From Hetaerina americana (lineage: Eukaryota > Arthropoda > Insecta > Odonata > Calopterygidae), in the NCBI GenBank assembly GCA_022747635.1, contig JAKTNV010000119.1, positions 62,001 through 126,000 on the forward strand: a stretch of 64,000 nt of DNA. Direction: 5' to 3'. Positions 37,134-52,695 of this stretch are shown piece after piece. A model generated the notes under the pieces. It was not told the DNA's origin. It saw only the letters and a list, made by a program, of their open reading frames with translations, and ran no database searches. The position numbers were made by a program, and so were the translations under genes. Every line of letters begins with the position of its first letter. The first letter of the stretch is position 1.

Positions 37134-39594
37134 ATGACACAATATAAATTCCTCAACGTCTTATTTCAAAATCCTTATTATCGTCATTCCTTCTGGTAAT
37201 TCTGTGTTGCAATGACTTTGAAGTCGTAAGAAAATGAATTTGAGTACAACATTCACCAAATTTTTTAAATGCCAATCCTCAGGAATGTAAATAGACATTG
37301 CAATTCTTTACGATGCTGGGTTTCATAGGCTTGTTTTAAAAAACCTAAACTGCTTGTACTACTATGATTATTTAGACGAGTCGAAATTTTTACCAAGATC
37401 ACATAGTGACAATCATACTGAACCCGGCACATTTCGCTTTGGACTCTGCAGTCGCAAGTGTGGATTTCTTTAATTACAAGGCCTGCTGTGATTGCGAAAT
37501 CGAACAGATTGACTCCAAAACATATCATGCCTGAATTAAGATCTGGTTCTTTTCACAACTTATCCGCTTGGTGAAATTTTCTTGGTTTTTCCTCCAGGAT
37601 CCCTTACCCGGTGGAAGACCGGCGAAGGCGCAGTAAGATCTTAATTGGTAAGTTCCTAGTTTCACTTCCTTCCAACTAAAACTCAAAGCTTGTCAAAGGC
37701 ATAAACTAGATATAGTATTAGTGCATGGTAAATAATAGAAGGCCAGCAGGGATCAAGTCGAGTAACACTAGCCGGATAGAGAAAGTCTTTGGTAAAAGCA
37801 GGATATTTTTGACATGAGGCGAATAACCCAAAACCAAGACTCAAATATTCCTTAAGAGATATGAACAGAGGCATCAATGGGAATCCAACCTATGTCTCTG
37901 GCCAGCAGGACTCTCCCTTCAGGCATGTAATTATAACAGAAATGAAAAAGTGATGAGTCTTCAAGGACAGCAGGGGCAAAGTGTAATAGAAATCAGCTCA
38001 TCCTTACAATGGGTCAATGATTGTTTTTGTGCAATCAGGGTTTATGGAGTATAAATTAGAGGTTTTTAGTGCAGTCATTATTTTAGCTTTTTTTAAAGAG
38101 TTCAGTCCAAGCCACCAAGTAATATGGAAATTTAAGCATAATGTACTTCTGATAGGGCTAGGTCTATCAAAGGTGTAATCCCTTGCTTCCAAGGATCCAA
38201 AGGAATGGATGCAATCCTGAGAACAGTAAAAAATGGGATGAATAATGAGATAGAAATGGCTTTCAAAATCATAAACTGTAGCCAGAGTAAACACTGATCT
38301 ATTATATGAATGTAGCTCGTATATAAAGACATTTTTAACACCTCAACTAGGCTGCCTATTTGATGGTTATTTAAAGAAGGGTTTTAAATCTCATTTATAG
38401 TATTAACTTTACTCTGTTTGAAGCTGTAGAACCTGAGTATATGATCCTGTTGGAGTGAAATTTCTCATGGCAAAAGAGTATTATATTCTGTGATGGCATC
38501 AATATTGACTTTCATTTCGGAGCCAGACCTTACCATCCTCCGCGAGGCCTTTTCCCCCTATTGTTTGATACAGCATCTACTTGCAAGTATTTGATCATCA
38601 TACACAAGGTGAGTACCTCTTTATATTGTCCAGGACTGATTTTTTGCCGGATTGTGCTTTCTTCATTTGTCAGCTAACTTGTCATGTACCATCCAATGGA
38701 TGTATTTTTAGGCTTTTCAGCCATGAGATGCTCCTTGCAAAACTTAATTATTTGGTTAATAATTGAGATATTGTGACATAGCCCCGTAAACTCCTTTGAT
38801 CCTACCAAAATAGATTCTCCCAATCACTCTATTTCTTTAAACTATTTTTATGGAATCCACCTTTCAGTCATCTTCATTTCAATATTCCCACAAAATTCCT
38901 CTTGTGTGAGCCTGACATCTCATTGAGACCTGAATACATGGATGAAGCAGAGTTGTTCCACTTGGGCCAACTGCCTTGGATGAAAAACGCATTTCCTTGC
39001 AAGGCAGCCTTCCCTCGCATAATGTCATGGTTGATTTGCCACATCTATATTTGCAAGGGTTTACAATGCACATGGCTATCTTTCTGCAGTGAAGTTCTTG
39101 CAATGAGGTATTTAATACCATCTAGTCCAATTTCTTGTGGCCAAGGTGCAGGCTATAATGGGGTTAGCGTTGAACTGTGAGCAGTGGTGTAGGGCCGAGC
39201 AATGATTGGTCAGGTGAGGGTAGCGTGGTAGCATAGGCAATAGATGGATTAGCACAGGAAAATTGCTCTTGTGATCTCAGTCACTCATTCGCTTTTGTTA
39301 TTTTATAGACACTTTTAAAAATAGCAAATTAGTAAATGTTATTTATGTTATATATCTACTTTAAATCTAATTCAGGATTTTTCACCTTGCACAAAAGGAT
39401 TAGTTCATGGTGGTGGTGTCTTATGTACAATGTTCCTATGGACTCTGTGGAAGTTATTGAGCAGAGATGCCAACCCTGTTAATGAGGTATTGCTGGCACT
39501 TTAACTTTCATGTGACCTTATACCATTGATGCCATTTGAATACAATTGGTCCTTTCAGTCAGGCCATGAGTCATGTTATTTTGAATCAATATAG
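37134..39594 (+). CDS. Predicted 97-aa small membrane protein, five exons (copy 3)
   Basis: Exons are 37134-37195, 37598-37647, 38574-38608, 39376-39486 and 39559-39594. The frame, start, stop and all GT/AG signals are preserved, and no amino-acid change from copy 1 was seen. Confidence 0.5.
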
Positions 39595-42500
39595 CTTGGC
39601 GTATTTCCGATATACATTTTAACACCCCTTAATGATCAGAGGCATTCCAGTAAAATCTCTTTACACATGATATTGGAAATCTCTTGTTCGGTAGATAGTT
39701 ATAGGTATCCATCAAAAGCCTCTGGCCATTGGAAGCACTCCAGAGGCATCAGTGCTGGACCCATTTGAGACAGTCTGAAAAATTGCACTGTCAAGTAATT
39801 ATAAAAATTCATTTATCCATTCAATTGTGATTATTAGTTTTGTTAGCTGATTCAAGTAGTTGATGTCGAAGAAAAATTTTATTATTGTACATTTTATAAA
39901 CTCGTTCTTTGGTGCTCAGAAAATCGTTTTACATGCATATATTATTTGAAATTATGTTAATATTATCATTTTCTAATTTGTATAATACCTTTGTGACTCC
40001 AATGTTAATAGATTTAGAGGAACATAAATCATGTAAAATCAGTGGGAGGTATGAAAGCATGCAAGGATATTATTTAGTTTTAATTGAAAGGTTATTACCC
40101 TTGTCTATATTCTGGTCTGTTTTGTCATACCTGTGACAGGATTATTTTTGTCTTAATTTTTTTAAAGTTTTTTAGATTAGTAAAAATGTATAACTGCAGC
40201 AATTTTACATTAGAATGATTCTCAAGATGAGAATGCTACTAAGCCTTTCCTCTCTTTTGTACTAGTTGTGTAATGATGCACGGTCTTCTATCCTTCTCTT
40301 GCTTTGGTTCTCCAGAAATCACATATTACTTTAGTTCATTCTCCTGCTTTTGATTAATTTATTGAAGCATATTTTTAAAGAGAAATAGTAACTTGTAAAG
40401 AGCTGTTTAACTTGATCCTTTTTAGAAACATAGTGACTGTAGGAAATGTTACAGTAATATATAGTTGATATCTTGACCTCTTGTTGGTGAGCCTTTATGT
40501 TGTGTTCTGTTAACTTACCAGTTGTTTACCACAAAAATGAATGTACATTGACAAGGTCAATTTCCATTCTATTATTAGTTTTGCAAGTGGAGAACAGTGT
40601 CCAATTGGGAAAAAGATTAAAGTTTTTCACTCTTAAAGCAAATTCACATGCCCATTAAATTTGGCTTTGTTTAGCATTTTACATTTTTTTTAAATATTCA
40701 CCCTATAATTTTTATCTTATTTGGCTCAAATCTTTTCCTTGAATTAGGTCATTGATGTAAGGACATATGCTAATTATAAGAACCATTGACCCTTGAGTTC
40801 ACCTCTCATGGTGATTAATGGTAAATGTGTTGTGGTGCTAGAAACAGCATGCCTATGAAAAAACATTTAATATTTACAATTTTAAGACACCGATTAAAAA
40901 TGAACATTGAATCTTATATTGTAAGTAATGGAGCAATTTGAAATGACAACCTTTGTTAATATCCATGCCAAGAAACATGATGAAGTTTCTTTTTTCATGC
41001 ATTAGCTGTTAGGGCACTCAAATTGTTTGAACTTATATTTATGGCAAATGGTGTATCTTTGAATTTTTTTCTTGTCAATCACATCTCAGAAACTTTTATG
41101 TTCAGGGGTAAATAACTGTTGTTCCTCATTTGTTAGCAATTGGTTTATACGTGATTTGATGACTACTTATTTAATGGCTATGGAATGGAAAAAATGACTG
41201 CTTCGAGGGTTTGATATCATTTAAGATAAAATTATGATGAAAATATGTACCTGGTTTTCTCTTTACACTCTAGTTCCACTAACGGTCTTGCAAATATTTA
41301 CTTCCACTAACATTTTCAATGTGATATATTCCACATAAAATCATGCTTTAAGTTGGTCCCTGATATAAAATTTTTCCATGGTTGACAATACCTCCAATTA
41401 AATACCACTATCTTTGAACATATTATCTGCAAGTAGCTTTTCTGTGTTCTCCTAATGCTGTTTATTAATGGTTTCATTTAAATGAGTGAGTTTTTCCATT
41501 CACCATGCCCTTCAAACACTTCATTCTCTACTCTACTGCTGATAAATTCTGAGGGGGTAGTGTAAGTTTGCTACTTGACCCTGTGTTGCAAATAATGTTG
41601 TTGGACAAACAAATTGACCCCTTTGATTCTGCTCACCTAAACTGATGCCTAGACTCATCTTCAGACTCCTCTCATCTCCACCACAAATTCTACCCCAGTG
41701 TCACTCCTGATGTTTAGCTATTACACAACATAGGCGCTGCTGACAAATCATTTTATTGGCTTGATATTTTTTCTTGTTTCTCTTAAAATACTGCAATATC
41801 AAGGTCAACCTTGTTTTGGGGATTTCAACAGATTGAAGGCACAACATAATGGAATTCATTCATTAGTTTACTATAAATAGATGGTTTACTTGCATTCCAT
41901 GGATCTGCATCAAAGTAGATTATTATCTTAAATGTTATTGCTACCAAGAATGTTTTCATGACTTGTTGAATATTTCAACATTGATAATTATGTGACCATT
42001 ACTATTCCAGGAATCCAAATTATTAGGTGAATATAAATACATTTTTTTGTTGATAAAAAAATTGCATTCATAACCATTTATGAAAGAATAATCCTTTTGA
42101 AATTGAGTAACTAAAAACTCTAGAACAACAGTCTTTTTTTAACCATGAAGCTATAAATGCAGAGCAATATATGAATACATGGTAACTGCTGGTGCACCTC
42201 TGGAAACTCTACGTAGTTTCCCTCAAGTAGAGTTTATAAATAGGCACCAAGTCTTCTTTGGAAACTAGATGTTTCAAAAAATATGGATCTGCTCTTCCTT
42301 CCAACTTCCTTATTCACCTTAATTTTGGAATTAGAGATAAAAATTGAGGCTATGTTCAACGTGAGCTATACCCTCGGATCTTTTCAATAAACCTTCAGGT
42401 TGACTAATACTTCAGATGTTTATGCCTTAAATTTTGATGCGATGTTTTACTCTGCAGAATTTGTATTTATATTTGGTTTAAAAATATTTTTGTCTTCTAT

Positions 42501-42845
42501 GTGTTCATTTGGTATGGATTGTGCTCACCAATGATTTCTCAAACCATTGGCTGCAGCAAAATCTCACTTTTTCTCCTTCACTTTTTCTTCCTGGTATCGT
42601 TCCTCTACTCTATGTTATTTGCGTACATACTAATAATAATAAATTTTGAAAGCTCAATATCTTGTAATGAAAAGTTGACCCATTAAGATCATGCTAGACA
42701 GCCTGCTTTTTGTTCCCCCAGGCGTGCCATTTGTAAGAAATAAAAGATGTAGACCATTTAAATGGAATGAACTGAATCTTTTTAAGTCAAAGTCAGTTTG
42801 GCGTTAATCTTTAAATTTTTGGCACCATGCCCCAATGGTTATAAA

Positions 42846-43227
<382 letters not shown>

Positions 43228-46068
43228 GGTGAGTCAAAAAATTAAACAAATGAAGGCATCATTTTAAATGAAAGTCTTCCTCTAGACAATTGAATATTGT
43301 CAATATGTATACAATTAATGTCTTGATCTTATTATAATAAAATCAATATTATATATTATCATTTACACGATACTGTCCATGTTAGCAATATATGTCGATG
43401 GATTGTTCTCTTGGCAGGATAGAAGTCAATCACATTTCTGAGACCTGTACCTTTCCAGGGGCTATTTTTCATACTTTTAAAACTTACTGAAAATTTTTTC
43501 CTGTAGTTAACAAAATTATCAAGTGAAAGATCATGGCAATATAACGTGGCAAATAAAGAACACTTTTCATATCAGTGCAATCTATTCTTGGCATACTAAA
43601 AAACTTTGAAAAATGTTGTATTTTTTTTAAATCAATTGAAATGAAAAGCCTTATACTACAGAGTAAAATAAGAAGCTCACATTGAAGCTAAAAATGCCAG
43701 AGTGTAGTGAGACTAATTTCGAGATTTTAGAGGTTAACATCTTTCTTGTAGTGCCCCAATGGCATCTACTTCTCTGTTTGATAGTTCTCCTTTATCCCAT
43801 GAGTTTACAGTTCTTTACATTTTACCAGGATCTAGTAAATATCTTTCATACCCTTGAGTGAATGCCATCCCTTACATTGTGGCATTGCATCTTATGAATA
43901 TTCGATTTCTTCAATAAAGCCTGGAAAAGTATCATATTCCTTTCTCGGTTCGGTAATATTTATGAATAACGTTTTGGTGTAAAGTAGTTTTTTTGTCCAA
44001 GGTGAAATTTCAATATAGGCATTAAATTGGCATGAAATATTTCCGCATCAAGTTTAAGAGAGTGGTTATTAAAGCTGACCTTAAAAGGGGAGTTTTGAGA
44101 ACCACTGGTCTTCATCTAATTACTTCTACTTGAATTTAGACATTGGTTGTCTATATAGTGTTGAATGATAACAAGAGATGAACAAGTGTGCTTGCGTATG
44201 GTGGCCATGTTCAAGGGAAGGGCCCCGTGTTTCAGCACATGGGTTATCTATAGAGCTCCAAAGTGAAGCATCTAAGGAGATGCATATCCCTTGATGACGG
44301 AATGACCAAAGTAATTTTTATATACATAAATATCAGGCTGAGTCGAATTATAGATATAATTTTGTGTAGTATATCTAACAAGTTAAATTTCCATGCTTGG
44401 TGCTACATATCAGATCAGTATAAAACTGCTGCATTTTCTCATTTAGCAGGCATGAATGATTGGTGCCTAGTAATCATTTCTTTTGCCCTAGCAAGAATGT
44501 CCAAGTCCAAAAAAATAAAATGGGACAAAGGACAAAATACATCAAAGCAAATGAAAATAGCGGAATGAATGCCAGAAGATCTTTTTTGTGGAAAGTACAG
44601 AAAAAAGCAATAAAACCTTTTCTTAAAAGAATGTCTGGGCACCTTGGGAAATGAAATATCCAATGGATGGAGTGAATATCGAGGCATATATCAACAGCTA
44701 ATAGCAGATACCAATGATAAACCATCTTTTATAAAGACCATATACAGCCATATTTCCGCTCCAAAATTTGATTGAGATAACACTGGAGGTGCTTTCTATG
44801 CCATTAAAAAAGGTTTCTTCAGGAATCATTTCATAATTTGTTGGTCGTCATCAAAATGAGACTAATCTAGCCAATTTTATTCCAAATAAAAGCTGCATAA
44901 ATTCAAAATGCCTCCTCTTTTGATTGCTCCTACACTCTAATGCATTTTTGAGAAGACTTTATCAAATATTATGGTGTCAACAGAATAAAGTTCAAGTATT
45001 CTCTACTTTAAATAGAATCCCAGGACAAAATCAATCATTGGCTCATAGCCTTTTGAATTTCTAACTAAAATATTGGAGAAAAAGGCTCTAAAATATAGGA
45101 AAGACAGTTGGACGGACCACAGACTTTTTGGGAATTTTTTTTCTTGCTCATTAAGATGGAGGAAAAATTAGCTATGAAAAATACGAATTCTGTTTGGTAG
45201 AAAATGTTGAAATGATATGCAATACATTAGAGATTTTTCTCTTGGCAGCCATAAAAAGTATTAGTAAGTATGACCTTAATTGAGAATTTAAGCAAACAGG
45301 TGATCTGATATGTCTTACGATAAACAAATTTGGATGCCTGGAAAAACATGTAAGCTTTCTTGTTGATGGTTTCCTGAAACACATTTGCTGAAAAGTAAGA
45401 TACACTAAGGTATTTATGATAAATAATGACATTTTAGAGCCATTATATATGTACATTGGATGTTAATGTGAGATACCATTTTTATCGATAAGTTCTTCAA
45501 TGCTGAAACAGACAACTAAAGGGCATTTCTAATGTACAGCAGATAGCCTTCAAATATGTCATCTAAGCTGCATAATTTACCCAGTTAACATAATTGGGAA
45601 TAAATCACCAAATCATTTATATTGATTATGAAAATTTTATTTATGTGCATACAATCAATTTCGTAACAATGGAAAACTCTTGTTTTAATACTGCAAATAT
45701 TATGGTTAGTTCGAGAAGCTATCCAGATTATGGTACACAGTGGTATATCATGTGGTTGAGAATTATAATAAAAGGTTATTATGTCATCGCTTATTCATTG
45801 AACAATAGGTTATAACATTATACTTTTTCATTAATGAAAATAACAGTTGATGCTTAATGTGTAGCTAATAGAGTATTTAAGGAAATTGCAGGTTATTCCG
45901 CTAATGAAGGAGCTAAATTAAATAGGATCCTCATGTTCAATCCAATTTTAGCTGATGAATGTTCATTTGTAGAAATTTCAGCAGGAAATCCTGGGGTTGT
46001 GATTAGAAAACTATTCTTCTCTCGTAAAACTCATGGACTTCCCTTTTCAATCCATGGTTATGACTTCT

Positions 46069-49000
46069 TTATCCTTTTGGGGGCATTTTTGCAAATGCTT
46101 CTGTGAAATAAAGGTATATATATATTAATAGTGGAATTAATAGATTTATTTTGGTTATTTGAATAAGTTACTTTATGTCTTCATGCTTTACATAGACACT
46201 CTAGGCAGGAAGAAATAATGTTGTCAATATAATGATAAAACATAACCTGGAAGATTGAACTGAGCATTTGAAAAAATGATTAATTTCACATTGAATTTGT
46301 CGTATTACCAATGCCAGCCAGCCTTACTAAAATAATCACATGTGCTGATTTCATCAGCGGAAAAATAAAAAACTAATAATAATTTAAAATAAAATAAAAC
46401 ATTTGGTTGAATACATAATTGCAATTCTTCAGTATTATTTCCTTTATATTTTTTTACTTCCCTTATATTCCAAAAAGAAAGTGGTAGAGAACGTCAACAA
46501 TGGAACCAAATCATTGTGCAGAATATATATTCTATGATTATTTACTCACACATAGGCATGCAGAATAAATGAAAAGATAAATCATGTGAAGATGAAAATT
46601 TACTATGAATCCTAGGCTTGGGAGGGAGATGAATGTTGAGGGAAATTTGAAGAAGGCAGGAAAGGTGAATACTGGATTAAATGAGAGGCAATGGATTCTG
46701 AAAACTGTAAAAGAGTGGAGAGAGTTGGTGTGGTAGGTGAGGGAAGGAATGAATACTGTAGATCAAAGAAAAGTATGTATGCACTTAAGGTTGACTATTA
46801 TTATGTCAATTCCTTAAAAAAATTTGTGTCAAGGGATTTAGTAACTCCAAGAAAAATACAGCATAGCACATTTGTGCATAATAAACTACCTCGAGGGTAA
46901 TATCAGCAATGATTTTTGGTGTGATTATTTTTAAATCAAATGAGTTGAAAATCATACCTTCTAGCTGTGTCATCTCCAATGATATTGGTTGGTATTTCTT
47001 ACAGGTTTTTCTTTCGTCTACCAGCGGGCCTACATTGGACAAACTGGATTGGCCAGGCATTTTATGGCCTTTCTCCCTTACTTCCATCACTTGGTTCTTT
47101 GTCTGAAAGGTGGGAGTGTTCTTTAACGATCCAAGATTCTTTGATGGAGTGAATGGGCCTTGGCAGCTACTAATGGGGGGCAAGCGGTCTGGCATAGTCG
47201 TGCTCTGAAATGTGTTAGTTCTTTTTATTGCTCCAAGACTCTGCGTGGAAGCGAATAGGTTCTGGCCACTACTAATGGGGGGCAAGCGGTCTGGCATACT
47301 CATCTTCTGAAAGGTGTTATGCTTCCTTATGGTTCCAATTTTCTGCATGGAAGTGGATGGGTCTGGGCAGCTACTAATGGGAGGCAAGCGGTCTTGTATA
47401 CTGGTCTTCTGAAAGGTGTTAGGTCTTTTCATGGTTCCAATTTTCTGCATGGAAGTGGATTGGTCTAGGCAGCTACTAATGGGAGGCAAGTGGTCTGGCA
47501 TACTGGTCTTCTGAAGGGTGTTAGGTCTTTTTATGGTTCCCAGTCTCTGCATGGAAATGGATGGGTCTAGGCAGCTACTAATGGGGGGCAAGTGGTCTGG
47601 CATACTGGTCTTCTGAAAGGTGTTAGTTCTTTTTATGGTTCCCAGTTTCTGCATGGAAGTGGATGGGTCTTGGCAGCTACTAATGGGTGGCAAGCCTTTT
47701 GGTATACTCATCGGTGTAGCTTGGATAATGTTATGGTTATGAGGACTGGGTTTTCTTTGAGCAAAAATTGACTTCACATCCAGGACCATAGGTACTAACT
47801 GAACGCTTTTTTTATAAGTCTGATATGCGCCTGCCGGCAAAGCAGTGGCACCAAGTGGCAAAGCTGTCGCTCCCTCAGCATTGTCTGAAACCTCCTCCCT
47901 TGGCCATAAGTTATCTGTGATAAACTCTGTTTCGATGCTTAAACCCTGGCATTTGCTTTCCAAACATCCCAGGTCTCTTTCTTCCAATTCCCATTGAACC
48001 TTGTTAAATTTTGACGTGGATTGGGTTTTTTCAACAAGGTTTTTCTTTTTGCTTGCTCCTTTCATGGGGTGATTCATATGAGACTCAGAACCCTTGCCAC
48101 TGGAAATTGAATAAGAGGACCCTTTTGAAGAGCTTTCTGTGAAAAAACAAATAGATATTAATTAATAGTGCACTAAATAGTCTTATTTTGGTTATTAAAA
48201 AAAGTAAATTTAAGTCTTCATGCTTTAAGTGGACACCTTAATCAGGAAAATATACTTCTTCCACTGTATTACAAAAGTATAATTAATAAGATTGAACTGT
48301 GCATTTGAAAAAGAGTCAACGACATACAGAACTTGTCATATTATCAGCGTCAGCCAAACTGAAACAATGATGTTTGTTGATTTTGTCTGCAGTGAAGAAA
48401 ATTCTTGTAGTAATGTAAAATGAAATGTAAAACATTTAGTGGAACACCTTATATCATTTCTTTACTATTCTTTCCTTTAAGTTTATTAACATCCCCAATA
48501 AAACCAAAGTTCAGAACGTCCACATTGAAACCAAGTTATTGTGCAGAATATATATTCTATGATGGTTTACTCACACATATAGGCATGCAGAATAATGGAT
48601 AAAAAGAATTGTGCGAGGGTGCAATTTATTTATAAGCTAGGCACGGTAGAGAGATGAATGTTGAGGGAAATTCGTAGGAGGAAGGAAAGATGAATACCGG
48701 AGTGGATGAGAGGCAATTGGTTCTGAAAATTGATATATAGTGGAGAGAGCTGGGTATGACAAGTGGAGGAAGGAATGAGTGGTGTCGATAAAGGACGGGT
48801 ATGTGCTCAAGGTTGACTATTTTTAATACGATTATTAAAAACAATTTGTGTCATGTGAGTTGGTTATTCTAAGAACAATACAGCATAGCACATTGGTGCA
48901 TAATGAGCTATCTGGAGCCTAATACAACTAATGATTTTTGGTATAATTATATTTAAATCAAAAGAGTGTAAAATCGTACCTTCCAGCTGCGGCATCTCCA

Positions 49001-49697
49001 ATGATATTTGCTGATATTTCCTAAGGGGTTTTAGTTCTTTCACCGGCAGGCCTAATTCGGACGAACTGGATTGGTCAGGCATTTTATGGCCTTTCCCCCT
49101 TACTTTCATCGCTTGGTTCTTCGTCTGAAAGGCTGGAGTTTTTCTGAAGGCACCGAGATTCTGCGTGGAAGTGGATGGGTCTGGGGAACTACTAATGGGG
49201 GGCAAGCGGACTGGCATACTCGTCCTCGGAATGGCTCCAAGGTTCTGCCTGGAAGTGGATGGCTCTTGACAGCTAATAATGGGGGGCAAGCCTTTTGGCA
49301 TACTCGTCGGTGTATCTTTGACCATTTCCTGCTTAAAATAACCGGGTTTTCTTTTAACAAGCAACGGCTTTACCCCCAGGACCCAAGGATCAAGCTGAAT
49401 GTTCTTTTTATGGGACTGCTTTTCACATTCGGGCAAAGCAGTCGGACCCAATGGTAAAGCCGTCGCTCCCTCAGCATTTTCTGAAACATTCTCTCTTGGC
49501 TTATCCGTGGTAAACTCTGTTTTTAAGCTTTTACCCTTGAATTTGCTTTCCAAACACCTCAGGTCTCTTTCCACCGTTTTCCTTCTCACCGCACTAGATT
49601 TCGACGTGGATCGGGCTTTCTCAACAGGTTTTTCCTGTTCGCTTGTTGCTTTCATGGGAAGACTCATCTTACACTCAGTATCCTTGCCACCGGACAT
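46069..49697 (-). CDS. Predicted 642-aa Ser/Pro-rich repeat protein, three exons (copy 4)
   Basis: Exons run 49697-48980, 48136-46958 and 46100-46069 on the minus strand. It matches copies 2 and 3 except for Asn instead of Ser at residue 411, in the first 34-aa repeat of exon 2. That change makes the repeat read KRTNTF, as in the fifth repeat, so conversion between repeats is as likely as point mutation. This is the last copy before the array edge. Confidence 0.68.
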
Positions 49698-50239
49698 TGC
49701 GTATAATAAGTCTGGTTCAATAGAAAGCTCGTTGTCGACTCAGTCTCACTCCTAACAATCACTGACGTTGAGGCAGTTAATCACGTGATCAATAGAGCCA
49801 TACCTTATTGGCCGCCTGGTTGATTAGTCTGCAACATTGTACATTTGAAACGGTTGAAACATTGTTGACACATTCATCGATAGTTTTAATTTGGAAAGGA
49901 TTCAAACGAACTTTCAAATAATTGCTCTCAAAAAAGCTACACTTAAAATAAAAAATTCAAACATGGTCGTTTCGCTCTTAATTTTACGATTTTGTCATCA
50001 GGATCTTACGCCATAAATATTATTCATGTGCAGGATCTGAAAATTGAACCTATGATATGAGGACAGCATTCTTTTCTCACCACTGATATTGGATGTAATA
50101 AATCGATTTGTTGCATGCAATAATAAGTAGAATGAAACGAGTACCACAATGAAAATTATGACAAATATAGCCCTCACATTTCCTAAGAGGAGGCAAAATA
50201 AATTCTCTTATATGATAATGGACGTGAAAGAATGCAGTT

Positions 50240-52695
50240 ATGACACAATATAAATTCCTCAACGTCTTATTTCAAAATCCTTATTATCGTCATTCCTTCT
50301 GGTAATTCTGTGTTGCAATGACTTTGAAGTCGTAAGAAAATGAATTTGAGTACAACATTCACCAAATTTTTTAAATGCCAATCCTCAGGAATGTAAATAG
50401 ACATTGCAATTCTTTACGATGCTGGGTTTCATAGGCTTGTTTTAAAAAACCTAAACTGCTTGTACTACTATGATTATTTAGACGAGTCGAAATTTTTACC
50501 AAGATCTCATAGTGACAATCATACTGAACCCGGCACATTTCGCTTTGGACTCTGCAGTCGCAAGTGTGGATTTCTTTAATTACAAGGCCTGCTGTGATTG
50601 CGAAATCGAACAGATTGACTCCAAAACATATCATGCCTGAATTAAGATCTGGTTCTTTTCACAACTTATCCGCTTGGTGAAATTTTCTTGGTTTTTCCTC
50701 CAGGATCCCTTACCCGGTGGAAGACCGGCGAAGGCGCAGTAAGATCTTAATTGGTAAGTTCCTAGTTTCACTTCCTTCCAACTAAAACTCAAAGCTTGTC
50801 AAAGGCATAAACTAGATATAGTATTAGTGCATGGTAAATAATAGAAGGCCAGCAGGGATCAAGTCGAGTAACACTAGCCGGATAGAGAAAGTCTTTGGTA
50901 AAAGCAGGATATTTTTGACATGAGGCGAATAACCCAAAACCAAGACTCAAATATTCCTTAAGAGATATGAACAGAGGCATCAATGGGAATCCAACCTATG
51001 TCTCTGGCCAGCAGGACTCTCCCTTCAGGCATGTAATTATAACAGAAATGAAAAAGTGATGAGTCTTCAAGGACAGCAGGGGCAAAGTGTAATAGAAATC
51101 AGCTCATCCTTACAATGGGTCAATGATTGTTTTTGTGCAATCAGGGTTTATGGAGTGTAAATTAGAGGTTTTTAGTGCAGTCATTATTTTAGCTTTTTTT
51201 AAAGAGTTCAGTCCAAGCCACCAAGTAATATGGAAATTTAAGCATAATGTACTTTTGATAGGGCTAGGTCTATCAAAGGTGTAATCCCTTGCTTCCAAGG
51301 ATCCAAAGGAATGGATGCAATCCTGAGAACAGTAAAAAAATGGGATGAATAATGAGATAGAAATGGCTTTCAAAATCATAAACTGTAGCCAGAGTAAACA
51401 CTGATCTATTATATGAATGTAGCTCGTATATAAAGACATTTTTAACACCTCAACTAGGCTGCCTATTTGATGGTTATTTAAAGAAGGGTTTTAAATCTCA
51501 TTTATAGTATTAACTTCACTCTGTTTGAAGCTGTGGAACCTGAGTATATGATCCTGTTGGAGTGAAATTTCTCATGGCAAAAGAGTATTATATTCTGTGA
51601 TGGCATCAATATTGACTTTCATTTCGGAGCCAGACCTTACCATCCTCTGCGAGGCCTTTTCCCCCTATTGTTTGATACAGCATCTACTTGCAAGTATTTG
51701 ATCATCATACACAAGGTGAGTACCTCTTTATATTGTCCAGGACTGATTTTTTGCCGGATTGTGCTTTCTTCATTTGTCAGCTAACTTGTCATGTACCATC
51801 CAATGGATGTATTTTTAGGCTTTTCAGCCATGAGATGCTCCTTGCAAAACTTAATTATTTGGTTAATAATTGAGATATTGTGACATAGCCCCGTAAACTC
51901 CTTTGATTGTACCAAAATAGATTCTCCCAATCACTCTATTTCTTTAAACTATTTTTATGGAATCCACCTTTCAGTCGTCTTCATGTCAATATTCCCACAA
52001 AATTCCTCTTGTCTGAGCCTGACATCTCATTGAGATCTGAATACATGGATGAAGCAAAGTTACTTGGCCACTGCCTTAGAAGAAAAACACATTTCCTTGC
52101 AAGGCAGCCTTCCATCGCATAATGTCATGGTTGATTTCCCACATCTATTATTGCAAGGGTTTTACCATGCCCATGGCTATCTTTCTGCAGTCTAGTTCTT
52201 GCATTGAGCTATTTATCACCATCTAGTCCAATTTCTTGTGGCCAAGGTGCAAGCTATAATGGGGTTAGCATTGAACTGTAAGCAGTGGTGTAGGGCCGAG
52301 CAATGTTTGGTCAGGTGAGGGTAGCGTGGTTGCATAGGCAATAGATGGAATAGCACTGGATAATTGCACGTGTGTTCTCAGTCTCTCATTCGCTTCTGTT
52401 ATTTTATAGACACTTTTAAAAATAGCAAATTAGTTAATGTTATTTCTGTTATATATCTACTTTAAATCTAATTCAGGATTTTTCACCTTGCATAAAAGGA
52501 TTAGTTCATGGTGGTGGTGTCTTATGTACAATGTTCCTATGGACTCTGTGGAAGTTATTGAGCAGAGATGCCAACCCTGTTAATGAGGTATTGCTGGCAC
52601 TTTAACTTTCATGTGACCTTATACCATTGATGCCTTTTGAATACAATTGGTCCTTTCAGTCAGGCCATGAGTCATGTTATTTTGAATCAATATAG
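50240..52695 (+). CDS. Predicted 97-aa small membrane protein, five exons (copy 4, right edge)
   Basis: Exons are 50240-50301, 50704-50753, 51681-51715, 52477-52587 and 52660-52695. This copy joins unit 4 to the truncated unit 5. Its third intron (51716-52476) contains the most diverged block of the array, yet the exons remain open and spliceable. One change, ACA to ATA in exon 4, replaces Thr55 with Ile. Exonic conservation beside a diverged intron is mild support for coding function. Confidence 0.5.

Larger units (their letters stand above)
26173..39260. repeat. Tandem array unit 3 (13088 bp)
   Basis: This is a near-identical copy of unit 1. It carries a cluster of variants at 27665-27918 that otherwise occurs only in the truncated unit 5 (see findings). 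Its microsatellite is of the unit 2 type. Confidence 0.97.
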
